This document shows positions 1 to 9,125 of a DNA stretch of 64,000 bases, in pieces (within the stretch, counting starts at the first letter, position 1; the number at the start of each line of letters is the position of its first letter). The stretch is taken from positions 2,048,001 to 2,112,000 of the forward strand of contig NZ_CP108569.1 of NCBI RefSeq assembly GCF_036010505.1, read 5' to 3'. The stretch is from Streptomyces sp. NBC_01197 (GTDB lineage Bacteria; Actinomycetota; Actinomycetes; Streptomycetales; Streptomycetaceae). A program made the position numbers and the translations under genes. The notes under the pieces are model-generated. The model did no database searches and had not been told where the DNA came from. It saw only the letters and a program-made list of their open reading frames with translations.

Positions 1-128
1 ACACCGCCGGACATCGCGGCCAGTACCCGGAGGGAACGGGGGCGGGGGCTCTGGGGTGTCTGAGTCATAGCCGTACCAGGGTACGGGTACGGGGGAATCC
101 CGCGCTCGCACGGATCGTTGAGCTGCAC

Positions 129-833
129 ATGGAAGGTACGGGCAGCGACACGGACCGGCACGTGGGCCGGCGGGGCCTGCTGATCGGCGGGCTGAGCGCC
201 GCGGCGGGCGCCGCCGCGCTGGGCAGGAGCGAGCTGGCGCACGTGTGGGACCGGCTGTCCGGTGGCGGGGCGTCGGGCGAGAAGGGCGCGGTGGATTTCG
301 CGGGGGCCGAGTGGGCTGCGGCCTCCCCGGCCAACTACCGGCGGGCCGACCGGCCCCATGACTATGCGATCGACCGGGTCGTCATCCACACCGTCCAGGG
401 CAGTTACGCGATGGCGCTCCGGGTCTTCGCTGATCCGGCCCACGCGGCCGCCGCGCACTATGTCCTGCGCAGGGACGGAAAGGTGGCGCAGACGGTCCGG
501 GAGCCGGATGTGGCGTTCCACGCGGGCAACCGCTCCTACAACGAACGCAGCATCGGCATCGAGCACGAGGGGTTCGTGGAACGGGCCTCGTCGTACACGG
601 ACGCCATGTACCGGTCGTCCGCGCGGCTGACCGCGGACATCTGCGCGCGGTACGGGATACCCGTGGACCGGCAGCACATCATCGGGCATGTCGAGGTCCC
701 GGGGGCCGACCACACGGACCCCGGGCCCTACTGGGACTGGGCCTGGTACGTACGACTGGTGCGAAAGGCGCGGGAGCTGTCCGGGCCGCAACGGGACCTG
801 CCCGGAACGTCACGGGGCCGGTCCAGACCGTGA
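129..833 (+). CDS. Tat-exported N-acetylmuramoyl-L-alanine amidase (Amidase_2 family)
   Basis: A 234-residue peptidoglycan amidase expected to cut the bond between MurNAc and the stem peptide outside the membrane. The N-terminus has twin arginines at residues 14-15 followed by an Ala/Gly-rich hydrophobic stretch, which reads as a Tat signal. The catalytic domain runs from about residue 75 to 215 and shows the zinc-ligand pattern of the family: His87 in VVIHTVQG, His187 in IGHVEV and Asp197 in HTDPG. Asp in place of Cys as third ligand is common in actinobacterial members. The start is ATG at 129; no strong ribosome binding site precedes it, so a nearby alternative start is possible. It is convergent with the cysteine desulfurase gene, separated by a 19-bp tandem repeat. 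Confidence 0.85.
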   Translation: MEGTGSDTDRHVGRRGLLIGGLSAAAGAAALGRSELAHVWDRLSGGGASGEKGAVDFAGAEWAAASPANYRRADRPHDYAIDRVVIHTVQGSYAMALRVFADPAHAAAAHYVLRRDGKVAQTVREPDVAFHAGNRSYNERSIGIEHEGFVERASSYTDAMYRSSARLTADICARYGIPVDRQHIIGHVEVPGADHTDPGPYWDWAWYVRLVRKARELSGPQRDLPGTSRGRSRP

Positions 834-861
834 ACACCCGGGCCCAGCGGTCTGTCCGTCT

Positions 862-937
862 CAGCTCAGTCCGGCCGCCTCAGCTCAGTCCGGCCGCCTC
901 AGCTCGCTCCGGCCGCCTCAGCTCAGTCCGGCCGACC
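862..937. repeat. four-copy 19-bp tandem repeat covering the 3' end of the desulfurase gene
   Basis: Four contiguous 19-bp units (862-880, 881-899, 900-918, 919-937) of the form CAGCTCAGTCCGGCCGCCT. Units 1 and 2 are identical, unit 3 has two changes and unit 4 differs at its last bases. Unit 4 contains the last codons and stop of the minus-strand desulfurase, so the other three look like tandem copies of that gene's end laid out downstream of its stop. Confidence 0.95.
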
Positions 938-2081
938 GGGCCCGTTCCACCGCCGGGCCGATCGCCTCCGCCACCGCCGCCACATCCGCCTCGGTCGAGG
1001 TGTGTCCGAGGGAGAACCGCAGGGTGCCGCGGGCCAGATCGGGGTCCGTGCCCGTGGCCAGGAGTACATGGCTGGGCTGCGCCACACCCGCCGTGCACGC
1101 CGAGCCGGTTGAGCAGGCGATGCCCTGGGCGTCCAGGAGCAGCAGCAGGGAGTCACCCTCGCAGCCGGGGAAGGTGAAGTGGGCGTTGGCGGGGAGGCGG
1201 TCCCACGGGTCGCCGCCCAGGATGGCCGTGGGGACCGCGGAGCGTACCGCGGCGATCAGTCCGTCGCGCAGTGCGCCTACCTCCCGGGCGAAGACCTCGC
1301 GCCGTTCGGCGGCCAGCGTTCCCGCCACGGCGAAGGAGGCTATGGCCGGCGCGTCCAGCGTCCCGGAGCGTACGTGGCGTTCTTGGCCCCCGCCGTGCAG
1401 GACGGGGACCGGCGTGTACTCACGGCCGAGCAGCAGTGCGCCGACCCCGTACGGGCCGCCGATCTTGTGGCCCGACACCGTCATCGCGGCCAGGCCCGCC
1501 GCGGCGAAATCCAGCGGGAGCTGGCCGTACGCCTGCACCGCGTCGGCGTGCAGCGGAACACCGGACTCGGCTGCCACTTCGGCCAGTTCACGGACCGGCA
1601 TGACCGTGCCGATCTCATTGTTGGCCCACATCACGGTGGCCAGCGCGACGTCGGACGGGTCCCGTTCGATCGCCTCGCGGAGGGATTCGGGGCGCACCCG
1701 GCCGTAGCCGTCGACCGGCAGGTACTCGACCGTCGCGCCCTCGTGCTCGCCCAGCCACTCGACGGCGTCCAGGACGGCGTGGTGTTCGACCGGGCTGACC
1801 AGTACCCGGTTCCTGCGCGGGTCGGCGTCGCGGCGGGCCCAGAAGAGGCCCTTGACCGCGAGGTTGTCGGCCTCGGTGCCGCCCGCGGTGAAGACCACCT
1901 CGCTGGGGCGAGCGCCGAGCGACTCCGCGAGAGCCTCCCGGGCTTCCTCGACGGTACGCCGGGCCCGTCGCCCGGCGGCATGCAGCGATGAGGCGTTGCC
2001 GGTGACGGCGAGCTGGGCGGTCATCGCCTCGACCGCCTCCGGAAGCATGGGAGTGGTCGCAGCGTGGTCGAGGTAAGCCAT
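918..2081 (-). CDS. cysteine desulfurase (NifS/IscS-like, PLP-dependent)
   Basis: A 387-residue class V aminotransferase-fold enzyme that takes sulfur from L-cysteine as an enzyme-bound persulfide and passes it to acceptors such as tRNA thiolation or Fe-S assembly proteins. The PLP lysine is Lys206 in SGHKIGGP, and the mobile-loop catalytic cysteine is Cys329 in STGSACTAG; Cys323 lies nearby. The N-terminus LDHAATTP is the family signature. Length is normal. ATG start at 2081. No suf or isc genes are adjacent, which fits a tRNA-thiolation desulfurase better than an Fe-S operon enzyme, but that is inference. The gene's 3' end lies inside a 19-bp tandem repeat. Confidence 0.93.
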   Translation of the reverse strand: MAYLDHAATTPMLPEAVEAMTAQLAVTGNASSLHAAGRRARRTVEEAREALAESLGARPSEVVFTAGGTEADNLAVKGLFWARRDADPRRNRVLVSPVEHHAVLDAVEWLGEHEGATVEYLPVDGYGRVRPESLREAIERDPSDVALATVMWANNEIGTVMPVRELAEVAAESGVPLHADAVQAYGQLPLDFAAAGLAAMTVSGHKIGGPYGVGALLLGREYTPVPVLHGGGQERHVRSGTLDAPAIASFAVAGTLAAERREVFAREVGALRDGLIAAVRSAVPTAILGGDPWDRLPANAHFTFPGCEGDSLLLLLDAQGIACSTGSACTAGVAQPSHVLLATGTDPDLARGTLRFSLGHTSTEADVAAVAEAIGPAVERARSAGLS

Positions 2082-2152
2082 GGTGCCGACGATTCTACGA
2101 GTTCCGGGGTGGCCTCCCCGCCGCGCGTCCCCGGTTGGCGCCCGATGACCGG

Positions 2153-2431
2153 TCAGCCGCCGAAGTTCCAGATCACGGCGCCGCTCGAAGTGAAGACGGT
2201 GGCCAGGACCACCAGGTCGGCCACGCCGAGCGCGAGGCCGAGCAGGGCGCGGCCGCGGCGGGCCGTGCCGCGCCAGAGCGCGAGGCCGGCCAGCACGATG
2301 GCGATGGGGCCGAGGACGATGTTCAGCACCAGCAGGCCCAGCAGGCCCAGCACGAACGAGGCGACGGCCATGCCGTCGGCGTCCCGGGTGCCGGTCCGGG
2401 TGCGGGTGCGGGCGGATGCGGTGAGTTCCAT
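2153..2431 (-). CDS. DUF4190-type small membrane protein
   Basis: A 92-residue protein with two predicted membrane helices: residues about 20-48 (rich in [10 protein letters not shown]) and about 62-85. Between them is a short basic loop ([10 protein letters not shown]). This arrangement, with a Gly-rich first helix and an Arg-rich turn, matches DUF4190 proteins of Streptomyces, whose role is not established. GGAG lies seven bases before the ATG at 2431, a good ribosome binding site. It sits between the desulfurase and another small membrane protein on the same strand, possibly one transcript with the latter. Confidence 0.75.
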   Translation of the reverse strand: MELTASARTRTRTGTRDADGMAVASFVLGLLGLLVLNIVLGPIAIVLAGLALWRGTARRGRALLGLALGVADLVVLATVFTSSGAVIWNFGG

Positions 2432-2480
2432 GATGCAGCTCCCTTACGTGGTGAGTCGCTGGACGCGGTGAGGCGCTCGG

Positions 2481-2654
2481 CTACTTGTTGAGACGCTCGG
2501 TGAGGCGCCCACGGCCGTGGCGCTCGCGCACGGCGAACACGACGAGCCAGCCGCCGATGACGGCCGCGGCGATCAGGGACACGGAGAGCGGGAAGTGAGC
2601 CACGGCACCCAGCACGACTCCGAAGACGAGGAGAAGCGCGACGAGGGCAATCAT
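2481..2654 (-). CDS. small two-helix membrane protein
   Basis: A 57-residue protein, MIALVALLL at its start, with two hydrophobic helices (about residues 1-20 and 24-40) and a basic C-terminal tail (RERHGRGRLTERLNK). The start is placed at ATG 2654 because AAAGGAA lies just upstream; longer frames to 2690 lack a ribosome site. A GTG directly before the ATG is an alternative. It is divergent from the TetR-family gene at 2787, and the palindrome at 2705-2734 lies in the shared promoter region, so it may be a target of that regulator. Function unknown. Confidence 0.65.
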   Translation of the reverse strand: MIALVALLLVFGVVLGAVAHFPLSVSLIAAAVIGGWLVVFAVRERHGRGRLTERLNK

Positions 2655-2704
2655 CACTGTTCCTTTCGGGGCGCCCGGTTCGGCGCACACATACGGATCG
2701 GTTG

Positions 2705-2734
2705 AGTGAACAATTGTGAGTACGACTGTTCACT
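2705..2734. promoter_or_regulatory. inverted repeat operator candidate between divergent genes
   Basis: A perfect 8-bp inverted repeat, AGTGAACA (2705-2712) and TGTTCACT (2727-2734), separated by 14 bases. It lies about 50 bp before the TetR-family start at 2787 and about 50 bp before the divergent small membrane gene. A related half site, TGTTTACT, occurs at 2772-2779. The AGTGAAC core resembles what I recall of DesT-type operators, consistent with the FabR/DesT-like neighbour. The site assignment is inference. Confidence 0.6.
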
Positions 2735-2786
2735 GACTCTGAGTCTACGCTTCCCTTCGACGGAGAACGGTTGTTTACTGAATGGC

Positions 2787-3413
2787 ATGAGTCACACCGC
2801 GGGCATCCGTCAGGCCCAGAAGCAGAAGACCCGCCAGGCCCTCCTGGACGCGGCCCTCGGCCTGCTGGAGGAGCAGAGTCTGTCCAGCCTCGGTCTGCGC
2901 GAGGTGACCCGTGCCGTGGGCGTCGCGCCGACGGCCTTCTACCGGCACTTCCGGGACACCGCCGACCTCGGGGTCGCGCTCGTCGAGGAGACCCTGGGTT
3001 CGCTGCACGGGCTGATCGCCGCGACACTCGCGGACACCGGCGACAGCGAGATGCGGATCGGTACCACAGTGGACCTGATCGCCGAGCTGGTCCGCACCCA
3101 TCCCGCCCATGTCCGGTTCATCGCCCGCGAACGGCACGGCGGCGTCCAGCCGGTGCGTGCGGCGATAGCGGCGCAACTGCGCCTGTTCACACAGGAGGTG
3201 GCCGCCGCGTTCACAGGCGAGCCGCGGTCCGAGGGGTGGAGCGAGGACGACCTGCTGATGCTGGCAGGCGTCTATGTGGATCACATGGTGATGACCGCCT
3301 CGGTCCTGCTGGAGGCGGCGGAGGACGGGCCGCAGGCCTCGGAGCGGGCGCGGGACATGGCCCGGCGCCAGATGCGGCTGGTCAGTCTGGGCCGGCTGCA
3401 CTGGCTCGACTGA
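2787..3413 (+). CDS. TetR-family regulator, FabR/DesT-like
   Basis: A 208-residue one-component regulator. The N-terminal helix-turn-helix region (residues about 8-55) contains REVTRAVGVAPTAFYRHFRD, closely like the DNA-binding segment of FabR and DesT, which sense acyl-CoA pools and control unsaturated fatty acid genes. The rest is an alpha-helical ligand domain. The start at ATG 2787 (MSHTAGIRQ) is preferred over 2706 because the upstream 27 residues do not resemble the family and would run through the operator palindrome. Autoregulation is likely. No desaturase gene is adjacent, so its target set is not shown here; the divergent small membrane gene is one candidate. Confidence 0.85.
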   Translation: MSHTAGIRQAQKQKTRQALLDAALGLLEEQSLSSLGLREVTRAVGVAPTAFYRHFRDTADLGVALVEETLGSLHGLIAATLADTGDSEMRIGTTVDLIAELVRTHPAHVRFIARERHGGVQPVRAAIAAQLRLFTQEVAAAFTGEPRSEGWSEDDLLMLAGVYVDHMVMTASVLLEAAEDGPQASERARDMARRQMRLVSLGRLHWLD

Positions 3414-3494
3414 GGCTCGGCTGAGTCACGGCACCTCGCCCAGGTACGGAGCGGGGCCCAGCTCTCCCGCTTGCAGCCCGGCCGCCCCGAGCAG

Positions 3495-3516
3495 CCTCCC
3501 GGCCAGGACCGGGAGG
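3495..3516. terminator. hairpin terminator between convergent genes
   Basis: Perfect 8-bp GC stem CCTCCCGG (3495-3502) and CCGGGAGG (3509-3516) with a 6-base loop, between the TetR gene end and the convergent thioesterase end. It has no U tract, as usual in Streptomyces. Confidence 0.65.
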
Positions 3517-3542
3517 TGCCCCCCAAGGGCTGGGGCCAACCC

Positions 3543-4379
3543 CTACCGCCGTGGCGCCAGCGCCAGTTGCCGGGACTGGGCCACCAGGCGGTCCGCGCTG
3601 TCCCAGACCTCCGCGTCCTCCTCCAGGAAACCGCCGGCAAGGTTGCGCGTGGTGATCGACACCCGCAGCGGACCCGGCGCCGGGCGGCAGCGGACGTGGG
3701 TGGTCAGTTCGACCGTGGGCACCCAGCCCTTGATGCCGAGCTCGAACGCGGTCGGCGGCAGCGCGTCCACCGTCAGCAGCAGCGAGAGCGGATCGGCGTC
3801 GCGGCCGTCGGAGAGTCCGAACCACGCCCGCATCTCGCCGTTGCCGGACGGCGCGCCCACCGCCCACCCGCAGGTCGCCGGGTCCAGCTTCAGCATCAGG
3901 CGGCCCGTGATCGCGGAGGAGCCGGGTATGGGCGCCGGTCCGTCGCCGGAGCCCAGGCAGTGCTCGATGGGCGGGATCGACGGCGGCTTCGCCGTGGTGC
4001 GCACGTCATCGGTGAGCGCGTCGAGGTCGCCGTACGAGGCGAGCACCCGTATCCGTTCGACCTCGGTGCCGTCCTCCTCGTACTGGAACAGCGACGCCTG
4101 GCCGGTGGAGAGCGTGCGGCCGCTGCGGACGGTCTGGGTACGGATCACCGCGGGGCCCGGCCGGGAGGCGCTCACATAGTGCGCGGAGACCGAGAACGGG
4201 TCGGGGTGCGGGAGCGCGTCGCCCAGAGCGCGGCCCATCAGGGCCAGCAGATAGCCGCCGTTGACCGCCTGGATGATGGTCCAGCCCGCGGAGAGCTCCG
4301 CGTCGTAGACGCCTTCTTCACGACGGGTGACTGCGGTGTCGCGGTCGAACTCGCTGTCCCCGATGGATGCCTGTGCCAT
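3543..4379 (-). CDS. thioesterase family protein (double hot-dog, TesB-like)
   Basis: A 278-residue protein that resembles the acyl-CoA thioesterase family with two fused hot-dog domains. The first domain (about residues 20-110) has the typical GGYLLALMGRAL helix followed by FSVSAHYVSASRPGP; the second (about 150-275) includes VDALPPTAFELG and ends in the VAQSRQLALAPRR strand typical of the family. These enzymes hydrolyse acyl-CoA thioesters; the substrate cannot be read here. Start is placed at ATG 4379 (MAQASIGD) rather than 4400 because homologous proteins begin near this point. Its start lies 23 bases after the end of the upstream TRIC-type gene, so they may be cotranscribed. Confidence 0.8.
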   Translation of the reverse strand: MAQASIGDSEFDRDTAVTRREEGVYDAELSAGWTIIQAVNGGYLLALMGRALGDALPHPDPFSVSAHYVSASRPGPAVIRTQTVRSGRTLSTGQASLFQYEEDGTEVERIRVLASYGDLDALTDDVRTTAKPPSIPPIEHCLGSGDGPAPIPGSSAITGRLMLKLDPATCGWAVGAPSGNGEMRAWFGLSDGRDADPLSLLLTVDALPPTAFELGIKGWVPTVELTTHVRCRPAPGPLRVSITTRNLAGGFLEEDAEVWDSADRLVAQSRQLALAPRR

Positions 4380-4402
4380 GGACAGCACCGTACACCGCAA
4401 GG

Positions 4403-5065
4403 TTACTCGTCGGTAGAGACGGCCGCCGAACGCCGGTTCCAGGCCCGCGAGGCCCGCCAGTGGAAGCGCAGCGCGAGCAGCCGCAGCACGAAGCAGGTGA
4501 GCGCCGCGACGACGCCCGTGGTGGTGGTCAGCACGTCGAACCGGATAAAGAGGGCTACCATCGCGGCCCCCACCATCGCCGGCACGGCGTACAGGTCGCG
4601 GTCCCAGCGCACCAGCGACGGCGTCTCGTTGGCCAGTACGTCGCGCAGCACACCGCCGCCGACAGCGGTGGCGAGGCCCAGCACGGCGGAGGAGGTGAGG
4701 CCGAGCCCGTAGTCGTACGCCTTGGTGGTGCCCGTCACACAGAAGAGCCCGAGCCCCGCCGCGTCGAAGACGTTCACCCCGACCTGGATCCGTTCGACCT
4801 CTGGATGGAGGAAGAAGACCAGCGCCGCCGCGATCAGCGGTGTGATGAAGTACCCGAGGTCGGTGAAGGCGGCGGGCGGCACCGCGCCGATCACGATGTC
4901 GCGGAACAGCCCGCCGCCCGTCGCCGTGACCTCGGCGAACACCGCGATCCCGAAGACGTCGAAGTTCTTCCGGACGGCGAGCAGCGCGCCCGAGATCGCG
5001 AAGACGAAGATCCCGGCGAGGTCGAGCGCGTGCTGGACGGAGGTGTTGAACAGGTCATGGAGCAC
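4403..5065 (-). CDS. TRIC-family cation channel / UPF0126 membrane protein
   Basis: A 220-residue integral membrane protein with about seven helices and an internal duplication. Each half contains the family's Gly-rich motif: ATGGGLFRDIVIG near residue 50 and AVGGGVLRDVLANETP near residue 135. Bacterial members are homotrimeric monovalent-cation channels related to the animal TRIC proteins; some have been proposed to act in glycine or glyoxylate metabolism. Start is GTG 5065, with a G-rich stretch upstream. Same strand as, and closely followed by, the thioesterase gene. Confidence 0.88.
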   Translation of the reverse strand: MLHDLFNTSVQHALDLAGIFVFAISGALLAVRKNFDVFGIAVFAEVTATGGGLFRDIVIGAVPPAAFTDLGYFITPLIAAALVFFLHPEVERIQVGVNVFDAAGLGLFCVTGTTKAYDYGLGLTSSAVLGLATAVGGGVLRDVLANETPSLVRWDRDLYAVPAMVGAAMVALFIRFDVLTTTTGVVAALTCFVLRLLALRFHWRASRAWNRRSAAVSTDE

Positions 5066-5121
5066 CCGACAGTTCTACCCCCCGTCGCCCGCCCCTGCCG
5101 CGCGCCCCCGCTCTCTCCCCG

Positions 5122-6513
5122 TTACAGCTCCGGTTTGGCCGAGGTGCGCAGCCACGCGTCGAAGAAACCGTCGAGCCGCTGCCCGGAGATCTTCTCGGCG
5201 AGGGCGGTGAACTGCCCGGTGTCGGCGTTCCCGTAGCGGTGCGCCTTCGTCCAGGCGGGCAGCAGCCGGAAGAACGCCTTGTCCCCGATCCGTTCGCGCA
5301 ACGCCTGGAGCGTCATCGCGCCCCGGTCGTAGACGGCCGACGCGAACATCGTGTCGCGCTGCGGGTCAGCGACCTTCGTGCGCCAGAAACCGGAGCTCGC
5401 GGGGGTCGCGTTGTACTCGTTGAGGAAGGCGTCGTGGGCCGAGCGCTTGCCCTGGTGCTCGTCCCAGAGCCACTGGGCGTACGTGGCGAAGCCCTCGTTC
5501 AGCCAGATGTCCTTCCACTGCTTCACCGAGACGGAGTCGCCGAACCACTGATGGGCCAGCTCGTGCACGATCGTCGACGCGCTGCGTACGGCGGAGTAGC
5601 TCGGCTTGGACTGGGTCTCCAGCGAGAAACCCGCCTGCGGCATGTCGTCGACCACCGCGCCGGTCTCCTCGAACGGATAGGGCCCGAAGAGCTTCGACCA
5701 GTAGTCGGTGGCCTCGGCCGTTACGGCGTACACGTCAACGGCGTTGCTGTTGGCGAGCACTGGGTCGATGGCCACGTAGATCGGCGTACCGGCGGGCGTC
5801 CGGCCGGTCTTGACGTCGAACTTGCCGATCGAGGCGGTGGCGAGGTAGGTGGCCATCTGCCGGGACTCGCGCCAGTGCGAGACGGTCGACGCGCCCTGCG
5901 TACGGGTGGAGAGCAGCCGCCCGTTGGAGACACCGGTCAGCCCCTTGGGCGCCTTGATGGTGATGTCGAAGGCGGCCTTGTCGGAGGGGTGGTCGCTCGA
6001 AGGGAACCAGGTGGAGGCGGCGTTGGGCTCGCAGGCGACGAAGACACCGTCCTTGGTCTTCATCCAGCCGTAGTCGGACCCGAAGACGATCGGGCCGCTG
6101 AGCGCCTGCGGCACACCGCCGTAGACCACCCGCACGGTGAAGGTGCGGCCCTTGTGCAGCGGGCCGGCCGGGGTGATGCGTATCTCGTCGCCGGAGCGGG
6201 TGAAGCCGGCTCGCGCGCCGTTCACCTCGACCGATGCGACCGTCAGCTTCTGGAGGTCCAGGTCGAAGGAGGAGAGGTTCTGGGTGGCTCGCGCCGTGAC
6301 CGTCGTACGGCCGTCGAGCCGGCCGGTGTCCGGGTTGTACGCGACATCGAGGCCGTAGTGCAGGGCGTCGAAGCCGCCGTTGCCCAGCTGTGGGAAGTAG
6401 GGGTCGCCGATTCCGGCCGAACCGGGTGAGGGTGCGGGAGCGGCCGCGATGACACAGAGGGCTGCCGTCGCGGTGGCGAGGGCGGCCAGACGTGCCGAAC
6501 GGGAGAGCGCCAA
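5122..6513 (-). CDS. secreted M1-family metallopeptidase (aminopeptidase N type)
   Basis: A zinc aminopeptidase of about 463 residues, expected outside the membrane. It has a hydrophobic signal (LAALATATAALCVIAAAP), an M1 beta-sandwich domain, and the zinc motif HELAHQWFGD followed by the downstream Glu in WLNEGFATY. The exopeptidase motif is degenerate and the C-terminal domain is short, as in small bacterial M1 members. I place the start at TTG 6513 because AAGGG lies seven bases upstream and the signal peptide then begins normally; the longer frame to TTG 6597 adds 28 atypical residues. It follows the peptide-importer operon on the same strand, 120 bp after its last ATPase gene, which suggests release of amino acids or peptides for uptake. 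Confidence 0.88.
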   Translation of the reverse strand: MALSRSARLAALATATAALCVIAAAPAPSPGSAGIGDPYFPQLGNGGFDALHYGLDVAYNPDTGRLDGRTTVTARATQNLSSFDLDLQKLTVASVEVNGARAGFTRSGDEIRITPAGPLHKGRTFTVRVVYGGVPQALSGPIVFGSDYGWMKTKDGVFVACEPNAASTWFPSSDHPSDKAAFDITIKAPKGLTGVSNGRLLSTRTQGASTVSHWRESRQMATYLATASIGKFDVKTGRTPAGTPIYVAIDPVLANSNAVDVYAVTAEATDYWSKLFGPYPFEETGAVVDDMPQAGFSLETQSKPSYSAVRSASTIVHELAHQWFGDSVSVKQWKDIWLNEGFATYAQWLWDEHQGKRSAHDAFLNEYNATPASSGFWRTKVADPQRDTMFASAVYDRGAMTLQALRERIGDKAFFRLLPAWTKAHRYGNADTGQFTALAEKISGQRLDGFFDAWLRTSAKPEL

Positions 6514-6636
6514 GAGTCTGCCCTTCGTGCGTGCGCCGTTGTTACGGACACGCTGACTCTGCACTCTCCCGTTGCGGCATGTACATGACTTTGCCAACTT
6601 GTCATGGGCAAGCCTGCCGCCGCATCTCGTGGCGGA

Positions 6637-8034
6637 CTACTTCTCGTCCGACTCCACAGCGGCGTCGGACTCGGCAGTGGTACCGGGCGCCGCAGTGGCA
6701 TCGGGCTCCGCAGCGTCCTCGGCCGCCTTCTCCGCGCCCTGTGCAGGCTTCGCCTTGCCCTCCGACGCCTTCTCCGCGCCACGTGCAGGCTTCTCCGCGC
6801 CCTTCGGCGGCTTCTCCGCGTCCTCCGCAGGCTTCTCCGCCGGCTCGGGCTTCGCGACCGACACCAGCTCGGCCGCCTCCCGTGCCTGCGGCAGCCGTTC
6901 CTCGCCCGGCGCTTGGTCGGGTGCGTTCTCCGGGTGGTGACAGGCCACCTGGTGTCCGGTCCGCAGCGTCAGCAGCGGCGGCTCCTGCACCCCGCAGATC
7001 TCCGTCGCCTTCCAGCACCGGGTGTGGAACCGGCAGCCGGCCGGCGGCGAGATCGGCGAAGGGACATCGCCCTCCAGCCGGATCCGGTCGCTCCTGACCC
7101 CCTTGCGCCGCGGGTCGGGCACCGGCACCGCCGAGAGCAGCGCCTTGGTGTACGGATGCATCGGCGACTCGTACAGCGACTTGCGGTCCGCAAGCTCGAC
7201 GATCTTCCCGAGGTACATCACCGCGATCCGGTCCGAGACATGGCGGATGACCGAGAGGTCGTGCGCGATGATCACGTAGGTCAGACCGAGCTCGCTCTGG
7301 AGGTCGTCCAGCAGGTTCACGACCTGTGCCTGGATCGACACGTCCAGCGCCGAGACCGGCTCGTCCGCGACGACGAGCTTGGGCCGCAGCGCGAGTGCGC
7401 GGGCGATACCGATGCGCTGGCGCTGGCCCCCGGAGAACTCGTGCGGGTACCGGTTGTAGTGCTCGGGGCTGAGACCCACCAGCTCCAGCAGGCCCTGGAC
7501 CTCCTTCTTCACGCCTCCCTCGGGCTCGACGCCCTGAAGCCGGAAGGGAGTGCCGACGATCCCGCCGATGGTGTGCCGGGGGTTCAGTGAGCCGTAGGGG
7601 TCCTGGAAGATCATCTGGACGTCGCGACGCATCGGCCGCATCTGCCCGGTGGACAGATGCGTGATGTCCCTGCCCTCGAACTCGACCTTGCCTCCGGTCG
7701 GTTCGAGCAGCCGCGTGATCAGCCGGCCCATGGTCGACTTGCCGCAGCCCGACTCGCCGACGACGCCCAGGGTCTCGCCCGGGTACACGTCGAACGACAG
7801 CCCGTCCACGGCCTGGACCGCGCCCACCTTGCGCTTGAGCACGCCCTTGGTGATCGGGAAGTGCTTGACCAGGTCGGTGACCTTCAGCAGCGGCTCCGCC
7901 CCGGTGTCCTTGGCGGAAGCCGCCACCGCGGCGTCCGTGGACTTGGACGTCTGCTGCGGGACCTTCGGCGTCTCGGGAGCCTCGGCAGCCTGCGGAGCCT
8001 TCTTCTCCTCCGCCTTCTTCTTCTGATCAGTCAC
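6637..8034 (-). CDS. peptide ABC importer ATPase, OppF/DppF type, with low-complexity tails
   Basis: A 465-residue ATPase that energises peptide import. It has Walker [11 protein letters not shown]-loop, signature LSGGQ-like [16 protein letters not shown], Walker B LVVADEP, and the C-terminal oligopeptide/dipeptide region with the Cys-rich motif [15 protein letters not shown]. It is unusually long: about 45 Lys/Ala/Pro/Glu-rich residues precede the core, and about 90 residues of AEKP/GAEK-like repeats follow it. Start is GTG 8034, and its GTGA overlaps the OppD stop codon, so the two are translationally coupled. The tails are charged, likely disordered, and of unknown role. Confidence 0.92.
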   Translation of the reverse strand: MTDQKKKAEEKKAPQAAEAPETPKVPQQTSKSTDAAVAASAKDTGAEPLLKVTDLVKHFPITKGVLKRKVGAVQAVDGLSFDVYPGETLGVVGESGCGKSTMGRLITRLLEPTGGKVEFEGRDITHLSTGQMRPMRRDVQMIFQDPYGSLNPRHTIGGIVGTPFRLQGVEPEGGVKKEVQGLLELVGLSPEHYNRYPHEFSGGQRQRIGIARALALRPKLVVADEPVSALDVSIQAQVVNLLDDLQSELGLTYVIIAHDLSVIRHVSDRIAVMYLGKIVELADRKSLYESPMHPYTKALLSAVPVPDPRRKGVRSDRIRLEGDVPSPISPPAGCRFHTRCWKATEICGVQEPPLLTLRTGHQVACHHPENAPDQAPGEERLPQAREAAELVSVAKPEPAEKPAEDAEKPPKGAEKPARGAEKASEGKAKPAQGAEKAAEDAAEPDATAAPGTTAESDAAVESDEK

Positions 8035-9125
8035 AGCTTCGGCGCAATCTCTTCGGTCCAGATCTTTTCCCGCTGGGCCTTCGTCATGTGGCAGGCGGAG
8101 AAGTGCCCCTCCGTGCCCTCCCGCAGTTCCGGACGCTCGGTGCGGGTGATGTTGTCCTTGGGCACGTCGGCGTACGGGCAGCGCGGGTGGAAGGCGCAGC
8201 CGGACGGCACGTTGATCAGACTGGGCGGGGAACCCTTGACGGGCACGAGACGCTCGGTCTGCTCACGGTCGATGCGCGGCATGGAGCCCAGCAGCCCCCA
8301 GGTGTAGGGGTGCTGGGGCTCGTAGAAGACCTTCTCGGCCGAGCCGCGCTCGATGCAGCGGCCCGCGTACATCACCAGGAGCTCATCCGCGATCTCGGCG
8401 ACGACGCCGAGGTCGTGGGTGATGATGACGACCGCCGAGCCGAACTCCTTCTGCAGGTCGCGGATGAGGTCGAGGATCTGCGCCTGGACGGTCACGTCCA
8501 GGGCGGTCGTCGGCTCGTCGGCGATGAGCAGTTCGGGGTTGTTGACCAGGGACATCGCGATCATCGCGCGCTGGCGCATACCGCCGGAGAACTGGTGCGG
8601 GTAGTCCTCGAAGCGGCGGTGCGGCTCGGGGATGCCGACCCGGTCGAGCATCTCGACCGCACGTGTGCGCGCGGTCTTCTTGTCGACCTTGTTGTGGACG
8701 CGGTACGCCTCCACGATCTGCGCGCCGATGCTGTAGTACGGGTGCAGCGCCGACAGCGGGTCCTGGAAGATCATGGCCATCTTCTGGCCGCGGAGGTTGC
8801 GGACCCGCTCGGGCCCCGCTCCGATCAGCTCCTCGCCGTCGAGCCAGATCTCACCGGAGATCCGCGCCCGGTCCGAGTTGTGCAGACCCATGATCCCCAG
8901 CGAGGTCACGGACTTGCCCGATCCTGACTCGCCGACGATGCCGAGCGTCTGACCGGCCTTCAGGTCGAAGCTGACGCCGTCAACCGACTTGACCAGGCCG
9001 TCGTCGGTGTCGAAGTGGATCCGCAGGTCCCGCACCGAGAGGAAGCTCTTGCCGGCCGCGGACGGCGCACCGGCCTGGCCGCTCTTGGGGGGCTCGCCGG
9101 AACCCTTCTTGCGCACGTCGCTCAT
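8031..9125 (-). CDS. peptide ABC importer ATPase, OppD/DppD type
   Basis: A 364-residue ATPase subunit with Walker [10 protein letters not shown], signature [15 protein letters not shown], Walker [13 protein letters not shown], and the C-terminal peptide-transporter motif [11 protein letters not shown]. About 25 Gly/Ser/Ala-rich residues precede the nucleotide-binding domain. The true start is ATG 9125; the frame stays open further upstream only as a shadow of the permease gene. Its ATGA overlaps the permease stop at the 5' side and a GTGA overlap joins it to the OppF-type gene at the 3' side. It forms the ATPase heterodimer with OppF. Confidence 0.93.
   Translation of the reverse strand: MSDVRKKGSGEPPKSGQAGAPSAAGKSFLSVRDLRIHFDTDDGLVKSVDGVSFDLKAGQTLGIVGESGSGKSVTSLGIMGLHNSDRARISGEIWLDGEELIGAGPERVRNLRGQKMAMIFQDPLSALHPYYSIGAQIVEAYRVHNKVDKKTARTRAVEMLDRVGIPEPHRRFEDYPHQFSGGMRQRAMIAMSLVNNPELLIADEPTTALDVTVQAQILDLIRDLQKEFGSAVVIITHDLGVVAEIADELLVMYAGRCIERGSAEKVFYEPQHPYTWGLLGSMPRIDREQTERLVPVKGSPPSLINVPSGCAFHPRCPYADVPKDNITRTERPELREGTEGHFSACHMTKAQREKIWTEEIAPKL

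Noticed and set aside
862..937. CRISPR array
   Set aside because: Units are 19 bp and contiguous, without spacers; the same holds for the 18-bp repeats at 31255-31317.
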